Positions 46,810-58,139 of a stretch of 64,000 bases of DNA are shown here, piece by piece (positions within the stretch are counted from its first letter, which is position 1; each line of letters starts with the position of its first letter). The stretch comes from Sipunculus nudus (Eukaryota; Annelida; Sipuncula; Golfingiida; Sipunculidae), in the NCBI GenBank assembly GCA_026874595.1, contig CM049308.1, forward strand, positions 18,660,001-18,724,000, read 5' to 3'. A model generated the notes under the pieces. It did not search any database and was not told the DNA's origin. It was given only the letters and a program-made list of their open reading frames with translations. The position numbers and the translations under genes are program-made.

Positions 46810-47156
46810 TGTGTACAAACATAATGGGGTCAGGTAGAAAAGACCTAACACATACAGTAACAGCGAAGACGGTACACGTAAATACTGTTAGCGAATTTCA
46901 TATGTGCTTGTATAACATATCCCATGAATGTCTCAGAAGTAGTGTGCTTGTTAATATTCACGAATATATAAAATATTTTAGTATATAATAATTGGCTGTG
47001 GTAAACTTATTCTGGGTTTTATTATATCGTTGTCTCAAGTTCTAATCATATACACTTGTATCGAAGGTTCATGCTCAAACACCAGCTTGCGTCCAACCTC
47101 GGTTAAGTTCAGGCTTTATTGCAAGTCCCTTTGGCTTTGAAACAACAAGGTCTTGA

Positions 47157-47160
<4 letters not shown>
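46810..47160. other. Intergenic, nothing recognised
   Basis: AT-rich spacer. Confidence 0.3.
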
Positions 47161-47162
<2 letters not shown>

Positions 47163-47219
<57 letters not shown>

Positions 47220-47336
47220 ATATTTACAATTAAACCTACCCACACCCTAAGTTCCCCGCCATCTATAAAATAACGACCTTTTTTTCTCCTATCAGACTCG
47301 CTTAGACGACGACCTCGACCACCACCGCTCTATGAA

Positions 47337-47395
<59 letters not shown>

Positions 47396-47417
47396 TATAT
47401 ATATATATATATATATA
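47163..47417. repeat. (TA)n - ACGACC repeat - (TA)n composite, second instance
   Basis: (TA)n at 47163-47216 and 47340-47417 bracket about 120 bp with ATAACGACC, ATCAGACTCGCTTAGACGAC and CGACCACCACCG, a copy of the 40590-40795 family. Confidence 0.72.
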
Positions 47418-47424
47418 ATATTAG

Positions 47425-48098
47425 ATTTAGGTAGGCTATAATTAGAGCAGAATTTGATAATAGACATAAGATTATATTAGAATAAATTAAATTATAGTAC
47501 AGCACAGGAAAATACAGGAGATCTATAGACAGTATCTGTACTCTGTGTTACTCGTATTTAGGAACCTGTACGTTGGGTTCAGCATACGTACGCTTGACAC
47601 GAACAAGCCTTTTTAATTTGTTATTATTGCCTGAGATGACATCTGCTTTTAATACCGTGGAGCTCTATACAGGTTCTGAGTATAATTTATGACTCGTGAA
47701 TTCCCTTTGATCCTCTCATCATTTACAAGTATACTTTATGTGTTCATGTCGTAAGTATTGTTGTTTTCTCACCGAAATAGACGACCATTAACCAGCCTAT
47801 CATATTGTGTTTTTTCCCTGTCGTGAATACAGATCCGCCATTATATTTAATATACATTATATAACAATACATAATTGGGAGTCGTTATTCATTCTGGTAT
47901 GAGGAGGTATATTAAATATAACAATAGGCCTGCAACAATTGATATCTGGGCATTATTTTGGTCGGGCTCTTTATAGTGGTTCACGTGCACTTGGCATCAG
48001 CCTATAGACTAGAATATATATAGTCTCTATATACTAAATCTCTATATAGGCATGTTTAACTTATTCCTTGAATTATACTCAGAATGAAACACACACAC
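47425..48098. other. Intergenic, nothing recognised
   Basis: AT-rich. Confidence 0.35.
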
Positions 48099-48100
48099 AA

Positions 48101-48101
<1 letters not shown>

Positions 48102-48160
<59 letters not shown>

Positions 48161-48288
48161 CAGCTCAGTGGTTAGAGCAGACGATCCACTAACGGAAGGT
48201 CATGGGTACGAATCCCATCTACAGTGAACCGACTTTTCTGTGTATTCATGGTTCATTTCTCTGTACAATGAACCAGAGTGGTTATTCT

Positions 48289-48380
<92 letters not shown>
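48102..48380 (+). mobile_element. SINE-B copy 1 between TA and CT/TA microsatellites
   Basis: (TA)n 48102-48156, then a tRNA-like head: GCAGCTCAGTGGTTAGAGCA (A box) and GGGTACGAATCCC (B box). The body GTGAACCGACTTTTCTGTGT, TTCTCTGTACAATGAA runs into (CT)n 48293-48319 and then (TA)n. The same head and body, also running into (CT)n, recur at 63451-63607. The tRNA-like fold does not close fully, so this is not a working tRNA gene. Confidence 0.7.
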
Positions 48381-48384
<4 letters not shown>

Positions 48385-48385
<1 letters not shown>

Positions 48386-48836
48386 TTAGTATAGTCCTTT
48401 ATACTATGACTTGTATTTAACTATTTGTCCATATTCTTATGAATATTGATTTAAAGGCATATAAACGTAACCCAGCTGTACAGGTCAAGCAATAATTAGG
48501 AAGCAAAGTTAGAAAAAAGGGAATATTTAGCTATTCATTGTTCGCATAATATATAATATTAGAATATGTCACATCCATGCTTGAGTCTGATAAACTGAGC
48601 AACGTAAAACACGAGTATGTATTAACTTTTGCCAAGAACCTTAAATTAGATAATCAGTTACAAGAACATAACAATTGATTTTTAAACCAATTTATGAATG
48701 TATGGATTAAAATTGTAACAAAAGCAAAACAGGTATTAATGTAGATTATAGATTTATCTATAATCAGATGTATCTATAATATTAATTATTTTTAAATTTT
48801 AAATCATGTATCTAATAAATCATAATATATTATGAA
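48385..48836. other. Intergenic, nothing recognised
   Basis: Very AT-rich; GTAGATTATAGATTTATCTATAATC near 48742 is a small inverted repeat. Confidence 0.35.
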
Positions 48837-48838
48837 GA

Positions 48839-49326
48839 TAAAGTTTGTTCCACCAGTGGGTGCAGATTAAAATTTGGCAGCTATATTCTCTGACACTATA
48901 TATTATCGCACTTTGACATTTTGACTTTAAAAAAGTTGGGAGACAAGAGGACAAAAGCGAAATTAAAACATTTCGTGACAAGAACCAAAATTTATATTTT
49001 TAAGACTTTCATTATATTTTCCCGCGTCTTGATGCACGTAACAAGGCGTCTGTTCTCTTTGATTTTTTTTACAATATTTACGACAATAAACAACTAATCA
49101 GCAACTTTTAAATGTAGTCACGTGACCAGCGACCTTCACTTCTTCATCATTTGAAATGAGATGCAGTATTAGAAGTTTTTCTTATATATTGATTTTATTC
49201 ATTTCTAAATAATTAACAAGGTGTGTTTTGGTAATCTTTCTTGATAACTTTGCCTGCTTGGATTTGATCTACCAATTTGTAAATATTGCAAAATTTCAAT
49301 ATGCAACATTGGCGGAACAGACTATA
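48839..49326. mobile_element. TIR element V (chain family), single copy
   Basis: Left TAAAGTTTGTTCCACCAGTG then AAAATTTGGCAG; right in reverse TATAGTCTGTTCCGCCAATG then GAAATTTTGCAA. 488 bp. Outer 15 bp as in elements I-IV; the inner AAATTTGG motif links it to element I. AT-rich body, no coding capacity. Confidence 0.68.
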
Positions 49327-49329
49327 ATT

Positions 49330-50265
49330 TAAGTGAAAGTTTACCAAAGCATGCAAGGAAAACATATATTTCGACGAAAATCATCTGTTTTATGTTCAGT
49401 CCAAAAATGTCACTTACTGGGAACAATCAAGATATAATAGAAGTGTCATCTTTATTACTGTATACTGTAACCCCTGTATTATAGAGTCATATTTCAGCTC
49501 ATTTCTCAACCATAATAATCGGTCACATATAGGGGTCGCTTTGACCCGGTTGCCCCCGTGTTGCCGGGATATGTGATTAGTTCATGACTAGCCACTGATC
49601 TGGTTCAAAATTGCAAACTTGTCGCGAGTAATATCAGGCCAGCCCCATGCCAATTATCTCTCGTATTATATCCTGGTCGAAATTAGACTCGTTCCCACCC
49701 CTATATTATTCACAACCCTCTCTTTCGCAGAGAAAGTGACACTTGAACGTACAAGTCAAACGCCTGGTACACTTTGATTTATCCTGGTCAGAGAGAGAGA
49801 GAGAGACAGAGAGAGAGAGAGAATGAGAGAAAGAAAGAATAATAAGACCAGACAGGTCACGTGACTTACAGGTATTATCCAATATGACTTGGACTTTGTA
49901 AACAAATGATCAAACCATCTAAATCACTCATAATTTAAATTCTGAGGAATCAGTTGTTTTCAGTTAAGCCTTTTGAGATTTCATTTTTGGAAATTTGAAA
50001 ATACACTATACTATAATGGGGGAATCAATGGTTTTACTATATAAAACACGACAGCCGACTTTCTATTCTCTCATATATTTATTTATTATATTTTTTCTAC
50101 AGTAAGACAAGGTAAGCCTACGATATGTGCAGCATAAGAACTTGCTGCATAATTCAACACCAAAAAAAAAAGCGGTGGAGAAAAGTCTTCATTATGTCGC
50201 AGAACACCCTCAATAACCTTTTTAAATCTTTGTTTGAGGATACTGCGCGGGTGCACCTTTTTCAT
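49330..50265. other. Intergenic; (GA)n 49790-49843, otherwise nothing
   Basis: Imperfect GA repeat. No gene. Confidence 0.4.
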
Positions 50266-50267
50266 GA

Positions 50268-50460
50268 AGTCACGCCCGCATATTAGTCAAGATACCGCCC
50301 CGCCCGACCTCTGGCGGCCGCCTTTGTTATCGCTGCACGCACCGGCTGTCACACCTTGACGGGGGTCTTTTCTGGAATGCTCAAGGTATCATTTTCCGGC
50401 GACACCAAGGATTCTTTGATCTTTAGTAAGATCAAATCCTGTCGCGGCGGGGTGTGGTAT
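50268..50460. other. GC-rich island with a perfect hairpin
   Basis: GC content rises sharply (GCCCGCATATTAG, CCGCCCCGCCCGACC, GGCGGCCGCC, GTCGCGGCGGGGTG). TTTGATCTT-TAGT-AAGATCAAA (about 50416-50437) is a perfect 9-bp hairpin. No ORF or TATA supports a gene; may be an unmethylated promoter-like island or old repeat. Confidence 0.35.
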
Positions 50461-50603
50461 ATATTTAATGTATACTATAAATAGGCTTTACATATGCGTA
50501 TGTGTTATAGGCATATTTGTTGCTCTCCAATTTATTTTTTTCTCCTCTGATAACTATGTGTTGATGAGGTTTTTTAAGCCCACTTTGCTTTCTCTTTTAC
50601 CAG

Positions 50604-50605
<2 letters not shown>

Positions 50606-50669
<64 letters not shown>
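50606..50669. repeat. (CT)n microsatellite, about 31 units
   Basis: Long pure TC tract; the SLSLSL frames over it are artefacts. Confidence 0.9.
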
Positions 50670-50670
<1 letters not shown>

Positions 50671-50751
50671 TTCTGTCTATTTATCACTCTGTATATGTGC
50701 ATGCATGTGATAGGGTAATCGTTTGTGTGCATTTGTGTGTCGGTATGATAT

Positions 50752-50752
<1 letters not shown>

Positions 50753-50819
<67 letters not shown>

Positions 50820-50840
50820 TATGTGTATGTGTGTATGTAT
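50753..50840. repeat. (CT)n-(TA)n-(TG)n compound microsatellite
   Basis: (TC)n 50753-50776 passes directly into (TA)n 50777-50810 and then TG-rich sequence, the same CT-to-TA order as after SINE-B. Confidence 0.85.
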
Positions 50841-50844
50841 TTTG

Positions 50845-51415
50845 TAAGGGATAAGAGGGCCGGGGAGGCAACCCTTGGGATCGCTTCATCAACATTAGAT
50901 ATCTATGAAGTCACAACATATATAAACGCAAGAGGAGCAATGGATAGAAGGGAAAGGCCGCGAGTTGAAAAAGAGGGTTACCCTTAAAAGTAGGGTTGTA
51001 CTGGGATTAAAACACCGAATCCTGTCTCAGCGGACCCCAGCATCATCCACTCAGAAACCTGGTTGGAGTACCGCATGGACTTGTGAACCTCTGTTGCAGT
51101 GTCACTGATCCTGTATCCGCTTATGGCTTAATTGTCAACATAAAATAAAATTAGTTAAAACGTAAATTAAGATAATTTCCCTTTATGTTGACTACATTCT
51201 GTTTCATTTGTTTAAAATTAAATCCTGAAAACAAGACATATGAGAACTAAACATATCAAAATTTAACACTGTATACCCCCCCCCCCCCCCCCCCAGGCCT
51301 GAATTCCAAGTATTACGCAAGTTTTTTTTCTGAAAACAGGCATTGTCTTATGGTATTATAAAATACATGTATACTTCTTTAACCTAAACGAAGTAATGGA
51401 GATTTTTTCCCTACG
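50845..51415. other. Intergenic; poly(C) of 19 at 51276-51294
   Basis: No gene recognised. Confidence 0.4.
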
Positions 51416-51416
51416 A

Positions 51417-51472
<56 letters not shown>
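51417..51472. repeat. (TA)n microsatellite
   Basis: About 28 TA units directly beside a MITE. Confidence 0.9.
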
Positions 51473-51475
<3 letters not shown>

Positions 51476-51479
51476 GCCG

Positions 51480-51792
51480 ATTAATCGATGATTGGATGTT
51501 TTCTTTCAAAATCGATTCCATTTTTGCATAATCGATTTAAAAAGATTATGTATTCACGTGCAAAGAATCTAATCCTGCCAGAGATATACGAACACAAAGT
51601 AACGAACAGCATCAGACCTTGCGCAGCCAACAATCATCCGACGGCAAGTCGACATGTGGTGCGCGTGGATTGATGGTTTTATTATGAATACCGATGTACA
51701 TGTCAGACTATTTAATTGGGTCAATATCTTAGGTACTAGAATACAGCAGGTTGCAAGGTAATATAGAAAGTACATCAAATAATCGATTAATT
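51480..51792. mobile_element. MITE M4 with ATTAATCGAT ends
   Basis: Left ATTAATCGATGATTGGATG; right in reverse ATTAATCGATTATTTGATG (17 of 19 match). 313 bp, no coding capacity. Internal ATCGAT-rich stretches near the left end. Superfamily unknown. Confidence 0.6.
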
Positions 51793-51794
51793 AC

Positions 51795-53055
51795 TATAAC
51801 TAATATAAAAGTGATTCACTCGTGTTGTATACTAATTAGTATTCTTAGGTAAAAATATGTACCATAAAATGTACTCTATGACCTCTTTGTATAAAAACCC
51901 TCAAATCTTCCACAATACACGTGCATAAGCCTTTCATTCATCACATTGAGCGTCACAAAAATAGACTGTATATTTATCATAACGGTCTCACGCACTATGT
52001 GGCCCGGTGTCATGTACGTAGTAATTAGTAGTTTGTAAAACCTCGCGTGGCCTGTGCACGCTCTGCACATTTTAAACCACAAACGCCCTGTCCGTAGGCC
52101 AAAGCTTTAGGGTAGCTCCCGGTCTGTATTGCGCGAGCAGACGACTCAGGCGCAAGGCAACCTGGGAAGGAAAGCCAGCATAGCATGTCCTGAATGGGTT
52201 CGCGGATAACAGTTGTATAAATATAGGACGTATCAATCTCGTTCGGGGACACACTGAGCACGGCAGAGGACGGGCTTACAATGGGGACACTGATAATAAA
52301 ACCATTCAGTTCAATTGGCATGTAGATGGGAAGCATCCATATGATTCTTGTAATGTTTCTGTCAGCTCACTTAAAATGCAGCTATACATGTGTTTATGTA
52401 TATAAGATAAGATAAGATAAGATAAGATAAGATAAGATAACATTTATTAGCCTTCAGTTCCAGGAATTTGTTGTTGACTTGCAATTCATTACATAAAAAA
52501 ATATATGCTGATTTGAATAACCAAGCATACAGTGATTTCGGTTAGTGAATTTCTGCCTTTCATTCTGCAGATCATTCAATCCTTAATTCAAGGAAAGATG
52601 TCATCTTAATTAAAGTGAAAATTGTCGCATATAATCATTGTGCAGGGTAATTTAGGTAAGTTAGAGTGGAACCGAAGCATTAATCAACTGACCGCGTGTG
52701 TGAGTTAATAATTAGAAAAAAAATACAGTATAGCCACGTTCACTCGCTAAAATCATCTACCACCAAATAATGTCTACGCCAATTGTTTTGTCTTAATTAA
52801 TATACTTAGATAATTTTCCCAAACTAACTATCCGAAAACGACCATGCTGTTCTATCCATGTGTCATGCATAAGGACTTGGTCACCCGCCATTTCCTATAC
52901 CATGCGATCAACAATTAATGATAACGTGCCAATGGCCAATTAAATATTCCGACTTTTAATTTTCTAAAGCTCTTCTATTTTCATCCAATTTTACCTCCCG
53001 CAAAATATTCCTGTGGTTCTGGTTTTATCAGAGATCCAGATTTTTACAGTGTATG
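51795..53055. other. Intergenic; (GATAA)n at 52402-52441, GC-richer block 52040-52290
   Basis: The GC-richer block has a TATAAATA at about 52213 and open minus frames (52025-52336). Neither is enough to call a promoter or exon. The pentamer repeat has about eight units. Confidence 0.4.
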
Positions 53056-53061
53056 TACAGT

Positions 53062-53435
53062 GGTGGGTCCAGGATTTTGGAAAAGGGAGGATCAAACCCA
53101 GCTTATACAAGAAGACCTAAACAAAGGACCGCTAGGGGGGATGGGTACGAGTGCAGGAGTGTTTGAGATTTGGATATTTCTAGTTATAAGAATGTTGAGA
53201 TTAATATCAGGGCAACGACCTGCAGGGGCGTACCGAGTTCTATAAGTAATGTTAGGGTAGGATAGAGTGTGATGCAAAATTGATATTATGATCTTTAAAA
53301 CAAATAAGATTTTTAAAAAATCTAGATTTGGATATTTCTAGTTATCAGAATGTTGTGATTCATATTAGGTTAAGGGCCTAGCGTTCATGCAGGAGCGTAC
53401 AGAGTATAATGTCAGGATAGGATAGAGAATGATGC
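53062..53435. repeat. 161-bp direct duplication with CAGGGGCGTAC motif
   Basis: GATTTGGATATTTCTAGTTA, AGAATGTTG, TGCAGGGGCGTAC, GGATAGAG and GATGCA occur in the same order from 53166 and again from 53327. The first motifs (GTGGGTCCAGGATTTTGG, AAAGGGAGGATCAAACCC) recall the G-rich MITE G1. Confidence 0.6.
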
Positions 53436-53439
53436 AGGT

Positions 53440-53725
53440 GAGTAATGATTAATTATCTTAACCTCCCTGTAACTTAGTGATATCACCTTTCCTTTTACTT
53501 GTTAAAATTATATATCACTTAAATCTACCTTGTACTTCAAACTTGCAAAATTCTGTACCTGAATGTACACACGGAATTTAAACAAAGTTTTCTGAGTCAA
53601 CAAGATGTTAAAGCCTTCAGCGACGTAGCTTTTGTAAAAATGTCCCTCCAGTAATTATGTGGTGTTCGGTTGAACGGCCACCAATCCATGTGATTAGCCA
53701 CTCCTAAAGTAAAGTTTCCTCTGTT
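53440..53725. other. Intergenic spacer
   Basis: Nothing recognised. Confidence 0.3.
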
Positions 53726-53728
53726 CTG

Positions 53729-54204
53729 TTCCACAAACACGTGTCCACCTGTTATTATGCGATAATTTTCCTAAAAGCTTTTATTTTTGAACAATTACAA
53801 TTATTTACAAATGTAAAAAATACCCTTTAAGAAATGTCAACAAGAATTATCTGGCAAACCTGATGCCATAGTTTTCCCATGACGTTAAAGTCAGCCATAC
53901 AATTACTTCTTCTGCAGAAATTATGTGATTTTTGGCTTACTCTGATTACATAAACTTAAGGTTATTCCTGATAAAACTATTTCGTTTAAAGCCTCTCTGA
54001 CAGATGTATGAGCTTGTTTAACTACAAGCTGTTAGTAAACACAGCGCATGCCCCAATGTTGACAAAAATGAAAAACATATATGGAAGTTGGAAGGTAACT
54101 ATTGTTGCAAAACGCCCTTTGCAAAACTTTCTTTACTTGCCAGGAGATTTCGTTGTTGAAATAGTGTGAATAAACACGTGGTTGTATACAAAACGAACAG
54201 CCTG
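53729..54204. mobile_element. Probable TIR element VII (chain family)
   Basis: Left TCTGTTCTGTTCCACAAACA then CGTGTCCACCTGTTATTATG and CGATAATTTT is close to element IV. GATGCCATAGTTTTCC inside also matches IV. The right end (AATAAACACGTGG, GAACAG) is only weakly preserved. Confidence 0.45.
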
Positions 54205-54209
54205 CTTTT

Positions 54210-54900
54210 GTTGGGATTAGTCGTGAATACACGACTCAGTAGGCTGGTTAGCGTGATGTGACACAAGGCATAGCAGAAAACGCACTCTAACGGTCATCAA
54301 TCCTATATTGCATCAATACCATGGTAAACAGTCGGTACTATTAGGCTACGAGTGATGAATTAACCAACAAAAGTACATGTGAGCTCAGAAACGTAAAAAG
54401 CGTAAATCCATCTCTAAGGTAACAGACAAGTTGCAATGTAGCGTACAAGCTGGATGTCCAGTAACCCGCGAGGAACACGCTTGTGTTCATGCGGTCAGAT
54501 ATTCAACAAACAAGCAAGGGGATTTACTTATATAGTACTGAGTCAAAACGGAATTCTTCTCGCACATATTAGGTGTTTTTAGAAAGTACATAAACATATC
54601 TAACAATTGGTCTGGTTTATTTTAAGCGAAAATACTTGCATCCCCATATAGCCTTATAGTGCGGCCCACCATACAAGATGTAAAGTCTCTCTGACACCGG
54701 TCGGAGCCTGTCAGTTGAAAGGAACCAAAATGGCGCCAGAATGGGATCGGCGTTTTCTCGCCTATTTTCCTAAAAAAAGTTCACGGGATAAACCTTTGTT
54801 AATAGAAGTCAGATATCGAAAAAGGTCCCTTTAATTGATAAACCCAGCAAATTGCTTGATAGGGAGAGGTTAGTCGTGAGTATGACCAGTGATAAGGTTA
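54210..54900. other. Intergenic; short Kozak-like ATG at 54730
   Basis: ACCAAAATGGCGCCAGAATG opens a 34-codon frame. ATGGCGCC also resembles a YY1-type site. No splice or homology support, so not called. Confidence 0.3.
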
Positions 54901-54903
54901 TTG

Positions 54904-55099
54904 CAGGGGCGAAGCCAGAAGGGGCCGCAATGCCCCCCCCCCCCAGGTTGCATGCAGTTAATAATTGCACTTATTCATATAATGATTATTTTTCTAAAAC
55001 AGATTCATGAAATTCCTGTCACCTTTATCCGCAGATTTTGCATCAATTGCCTTTGTCAAACATTTGCCCTCCCCCCCAATTCCTCGTTACGCCCCTGCA
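54904..55099. mobile_element. MITE G2 with ATTGCAGGGGCG ends
   Basis: Left TTGCAGGGGCGAAGCCAG; right in reverse TTGCAGGGGCGTAACGAGG. Holds 12 C at 54933-54944 and a C-rich run near the right end. 196 bp, no coding capacity. Confidence 0.62.
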
Positions 55100-55104
55100 A
55101 TTGA

Positions 55105-55370
55105 ACTCTCAGGCTGATGGAGAAGATTACTTACAACATTCATACAGTTATTCTGACTTATATAGCTGTGGAGTCTTAACTGTATTAAGAAACTTCAGAC
55201 ATATAGGATGCCTCTTAAACACATTTTCCTGAATATTTTTAACTTTAACCATCACACAGGTAACAACCACACTACAGTCTAATTAATCAATCAGGATAAA
55301 ATTATAACACTGATAACGTTTTAAGTTTGTTGAAATTGTGAATAATGTTGTTAATATTCTCTATTCTCTC

Positions 55371-55406
<36 letters not shown>

Positions 55407-56605
55407 ATTTCCTTAATCGCTTGTTTTTTTTAATATACATGTATATGTACTGACCGATTTGCTCTTATACATCAGATGTTTCCTTCAATATTCATAGGCC
55501 TTTTAATAGACTTTACAAATACTACAACACAGGGAATATAACACATAGCTAAAGGAATGTACCTGGTCATGTCTTTTCTCACGCTTTATGCTCGCCATTC
55601 ATGAATATTCAATGGTCGACGAAGGACATTCATATATACCATGTCTATGCTACTAAGTAATGACTCTGAGAATTCATGCAGAGCTTAGCACATTCACCCG
55701 ACAACGAGAATGAACAGTGATGTTAGGTCTGGCAGTCTTCAGAAAGACTATTATATCCAACGGATAAGGTTCAAGCTTATCCATGGATAGTTCTTATAGT
55801 GCCGATCCAATAATACATCTGCCACAGGATATAAATTGGGAAGGGGGTCTCTACTCAGGAAGCATTTGTGTTATGTCAAAGAACCTTTGGAATTACCCTT
55901 GTATCTGATTGAAAATATCGGATGTTATCACTAAATTAGACTTTCTGCTCGATCTCATAATGGTATATCCTGTTTAGGGGCCATTTAAGTCACATGAAGT
56001 CGAAGGCTTTGTCAAGATCTAGGACATTCTTTTCCGTCTGGATTCCTGTGTCTGGTGAAGCAAAAAGTTCATGTGCTCATTCTGACTAACTAGGTTATAT
56101 AAGACACTGTGAGTGAAAAAAAAATACACACAGAAATTTGGAAACTTGAATTCACATGCATTGGCCTGTTGTCCTGGGCAACCCAAATATTCTATATATA
56201 TATCCATGTGTGAAGGGGACACTTACTGACTTGTTGTCGTCCTTGAGACGATCTTGACCAAATATTTGAAAAAAAAAAAATAATGGGGGGGGGGGGGGTT
56301 AAAAGTGGGGATATTTAGTGTATAATGTATATGTCTGCTACCGATCCAGAGCACTGTAACTTAAGGGAACACGTTGGTTTTGACGTAATAATGTGGTAAA
56401 AATTATGATTCTTTTTTATTCCGGATGTCAAAGCTTGTGGTAAGGAATAATACAGAAAGCTCCTAATATTTCACTGTCTGCGGCTATGGCAGGGATCGTT
56501 CCAGAGACTTTTACCTGTTGGATCCTTCATTTTCCTGAAAATACGTCGTCAGTGGCATATGACTATTATTTGATATGCTAGTAATCTTTAAGTACCAGCA
56601 ATCGC
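55105..56605. other. Intergenic; CT/TA/TG tract 55368-55405, poly(G) 56285-56298
   Basis: Short compound microsatellite and one G homopolymer. No gene recognised. Confidence 0.4.
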
Positions 56606-56610
56606 CTCAA

Positions 56611-56784
56611 CAGAAGCGAATCCAAAGGGGAGTCCAAGGGGAGCGGATCCCCCGTCCCCTTTTTCAGCTCCCGCAACTTTTAAAAGGGTTTCAAACCAAG
56701 TTTTCGGGTCTGGATCCCCCTTTGCCGGACTTGCATGGGGACCTTTATCATTTGTCCTTTTCATAAATCCTGGATTCGCCCCTA
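56611..56784. mobile_element. MITE G3, decayed copy of the CAGGGGCG family
   Basis: Left CAGAAGCGAATCCAAAGGGG; right in reverse AGGGGCGAATCCAGGATTT. GGTCTGGATCCCCC and CGGATCCCCC inside match G1. 174 bp. Confidence 0.55.
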
Positions 56785-56883
56785 ACTAAGGTTTTAATCG
56801 GGCCATGGTCGGGGATAGTAAAACCCCTCCCCACCACCACCTTCGTCCGCCACTTATTTTTTTTTTTCATTGGCCACACACAA

Positions 56884-57418
56884 GAAGACTATGCGAAATC
56901 CGGGACCAGTTAAAATAAGCCAGAGGGTAAGGGTTTTAGAAAAGGACCGGATGAGACAAATTTTGTGAACTTTCCCAGTTTGCATGAAGGATGCACAAAA
57001 GAAGACTATGCAAAATCCAGGACCAAATTATATAAGCCAGAGGATAAGGAGTTTAGAAAATGCACCGGTTGAGACAAATTTTGTGAATTTTCCCAGTTTG
57101 TAAGAAGGATGCACACACGAAGACTTGGCGAAATACGGGACCAAATAATGTAAGCCAGAGGGTAAGGAGTTTAGAAAATGCACCGGTTGAGATATATTTT
57201 GTGAATTTTCCCAGTTTGCAAGGAGGATGCACACAAGAAGACTATGCGAAATCCAGGAACAAATTATATAAGGCAGAGGGTAAGGATTTTAGAAAATGCA
57301 CCGGTTAAGACAAATTTTGTGAATTTTCCCAGTTTGTAAGAAGGAGGCAAAAAAGAAGACAATGCAAATCCGGGACCAAATAAAATAAGCTAGAGGGTAA
57401 GGGTTTTAGAAAAAACAC
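56884..57418. repeat. 118-bp tandem array, about 4.5 units
   Basis: GAAGAC starts each unit at 56884, 57001, 57119, 57237 and 57355 (spacing 117-118). Units share GCGAAATCCGGGACCA, AAGCCAGAGGGTAAGG, TTTTAGAAAATGCACCGGTT and TTTTCCCAGTTTG. Confidence 0.9.
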
Positions 57419-57419
57419 A

Positions 57420-57885
57420 TGAACCATGTACGGTCAGCATCATTATACTGAAGACTTAGTTCTCCTTGACAAAAAGTATTGAGACGCGAAAAAACAGAGC
57501 ACCGAAATCCTAGAAAAAACTGAATAAAGTGGGTTTATTACAATAGGAATGAATATGTTTAGGACACAGAAGCGTCTTTTACGTGACTTATGACCACATA
57601 CTGCAATATTTTTGTGGCGAAAATTAGTTTTCCAATCAAACGACAATGCATTGTACCACCCACCCGACATAAAGTAGGCCGGGTCATTTCTGTTGGTTTC
57701 TGTTTTATCGATATCATAAAGGGCACAGCTGCTCGTACAAGGAACACCACGGATGTTTTATCACCGTCCTGTTATAGACTTAGCAGTTGTTACATGTGCT
57801 GGATGATTATTTATACATGACTATAGGCATGTAACATAAACAGAAGCTTAATCATACTCTTATGTAAGAATATACCTGTATATTT
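57420..57885. other. Intergenic, nothing firm
   Basis: Overlapping short frames on both strands, no domain. Confidence 0.3.
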
Positions 57886-58134
57886 CTATTCGGCGTGGGG
57901 AAACATAAGCCACTGAAAGGAACAAACGACCTTATTCCTTATTCTATTCACTAAAGATAATTCCCTGAACCTTTCACAAAAATAGGCCCAAAAACGCTGT
58001 TTCCCTTGCACATGCAGAGGTTGTTCGTTTTGTTTATATCCACGTGTCTGTAACGTGTGGAGGCCCGCCAAAATAATCTTAACATATTCAACAAGGACAT
58101 CTGGAGGCAAGTTAGGAGGACCAGAATTTTGCAA
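57886..58134 (-). CDS. Open frame with coding-like composition (unidentified, 82 codons)
   Basis: Reads NLPPDVLVEYVKIILAGLHT, TRGYKQNEQPLHVQGKQRFW, AYFCERFRELSLVNRIRNKV and ends PHAE-stop. Composition (balanced charged and aromatic residues, amphipathic helices) looks more like protein than its neighbours. An acceptor-like CTTGCCTCCAG stands just before DVLVE. Could be one exon or a transposon-derived fragment. No known domain recognised, no neighbouring exon found. Confidence 0.22.
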   Translation of the reverse strand: MQNSGPPNLPPDVLVEYVKIILAGLHTLQTRGYKQNEQPLHVQGKQRFWAYFCERFRELSLVNRIRNKVVCSFQWLMFPHAE

Positions 58135-58139
58135 AGGAC

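Noticed and set aside
48157..48230. Working tRNA gene
   Set aside because: Good A and B boxes, but the sequence recurs with the same body and CT tail at 63451, so it is a SINE.
52025..52336. 103-codon minus ORF in a GC-richer block, with a TATAAATA nearby
   Set aside because: TATA-like box is within the frame, no splice signals or domain; GC-rich blocks stay open by chance.
52402..52441. Short direct repeats as a CRISPR array
   Set aside because: Contiguous (GATAA)n pentamers without spacers. The other tandem arrays here also lack spacers.
54730..54834. 34-codon frame with a good Kozak context
   Set aside because: Too short and without homologue, exon junction or conserved partner; noted only as an ATGGCGCC site.
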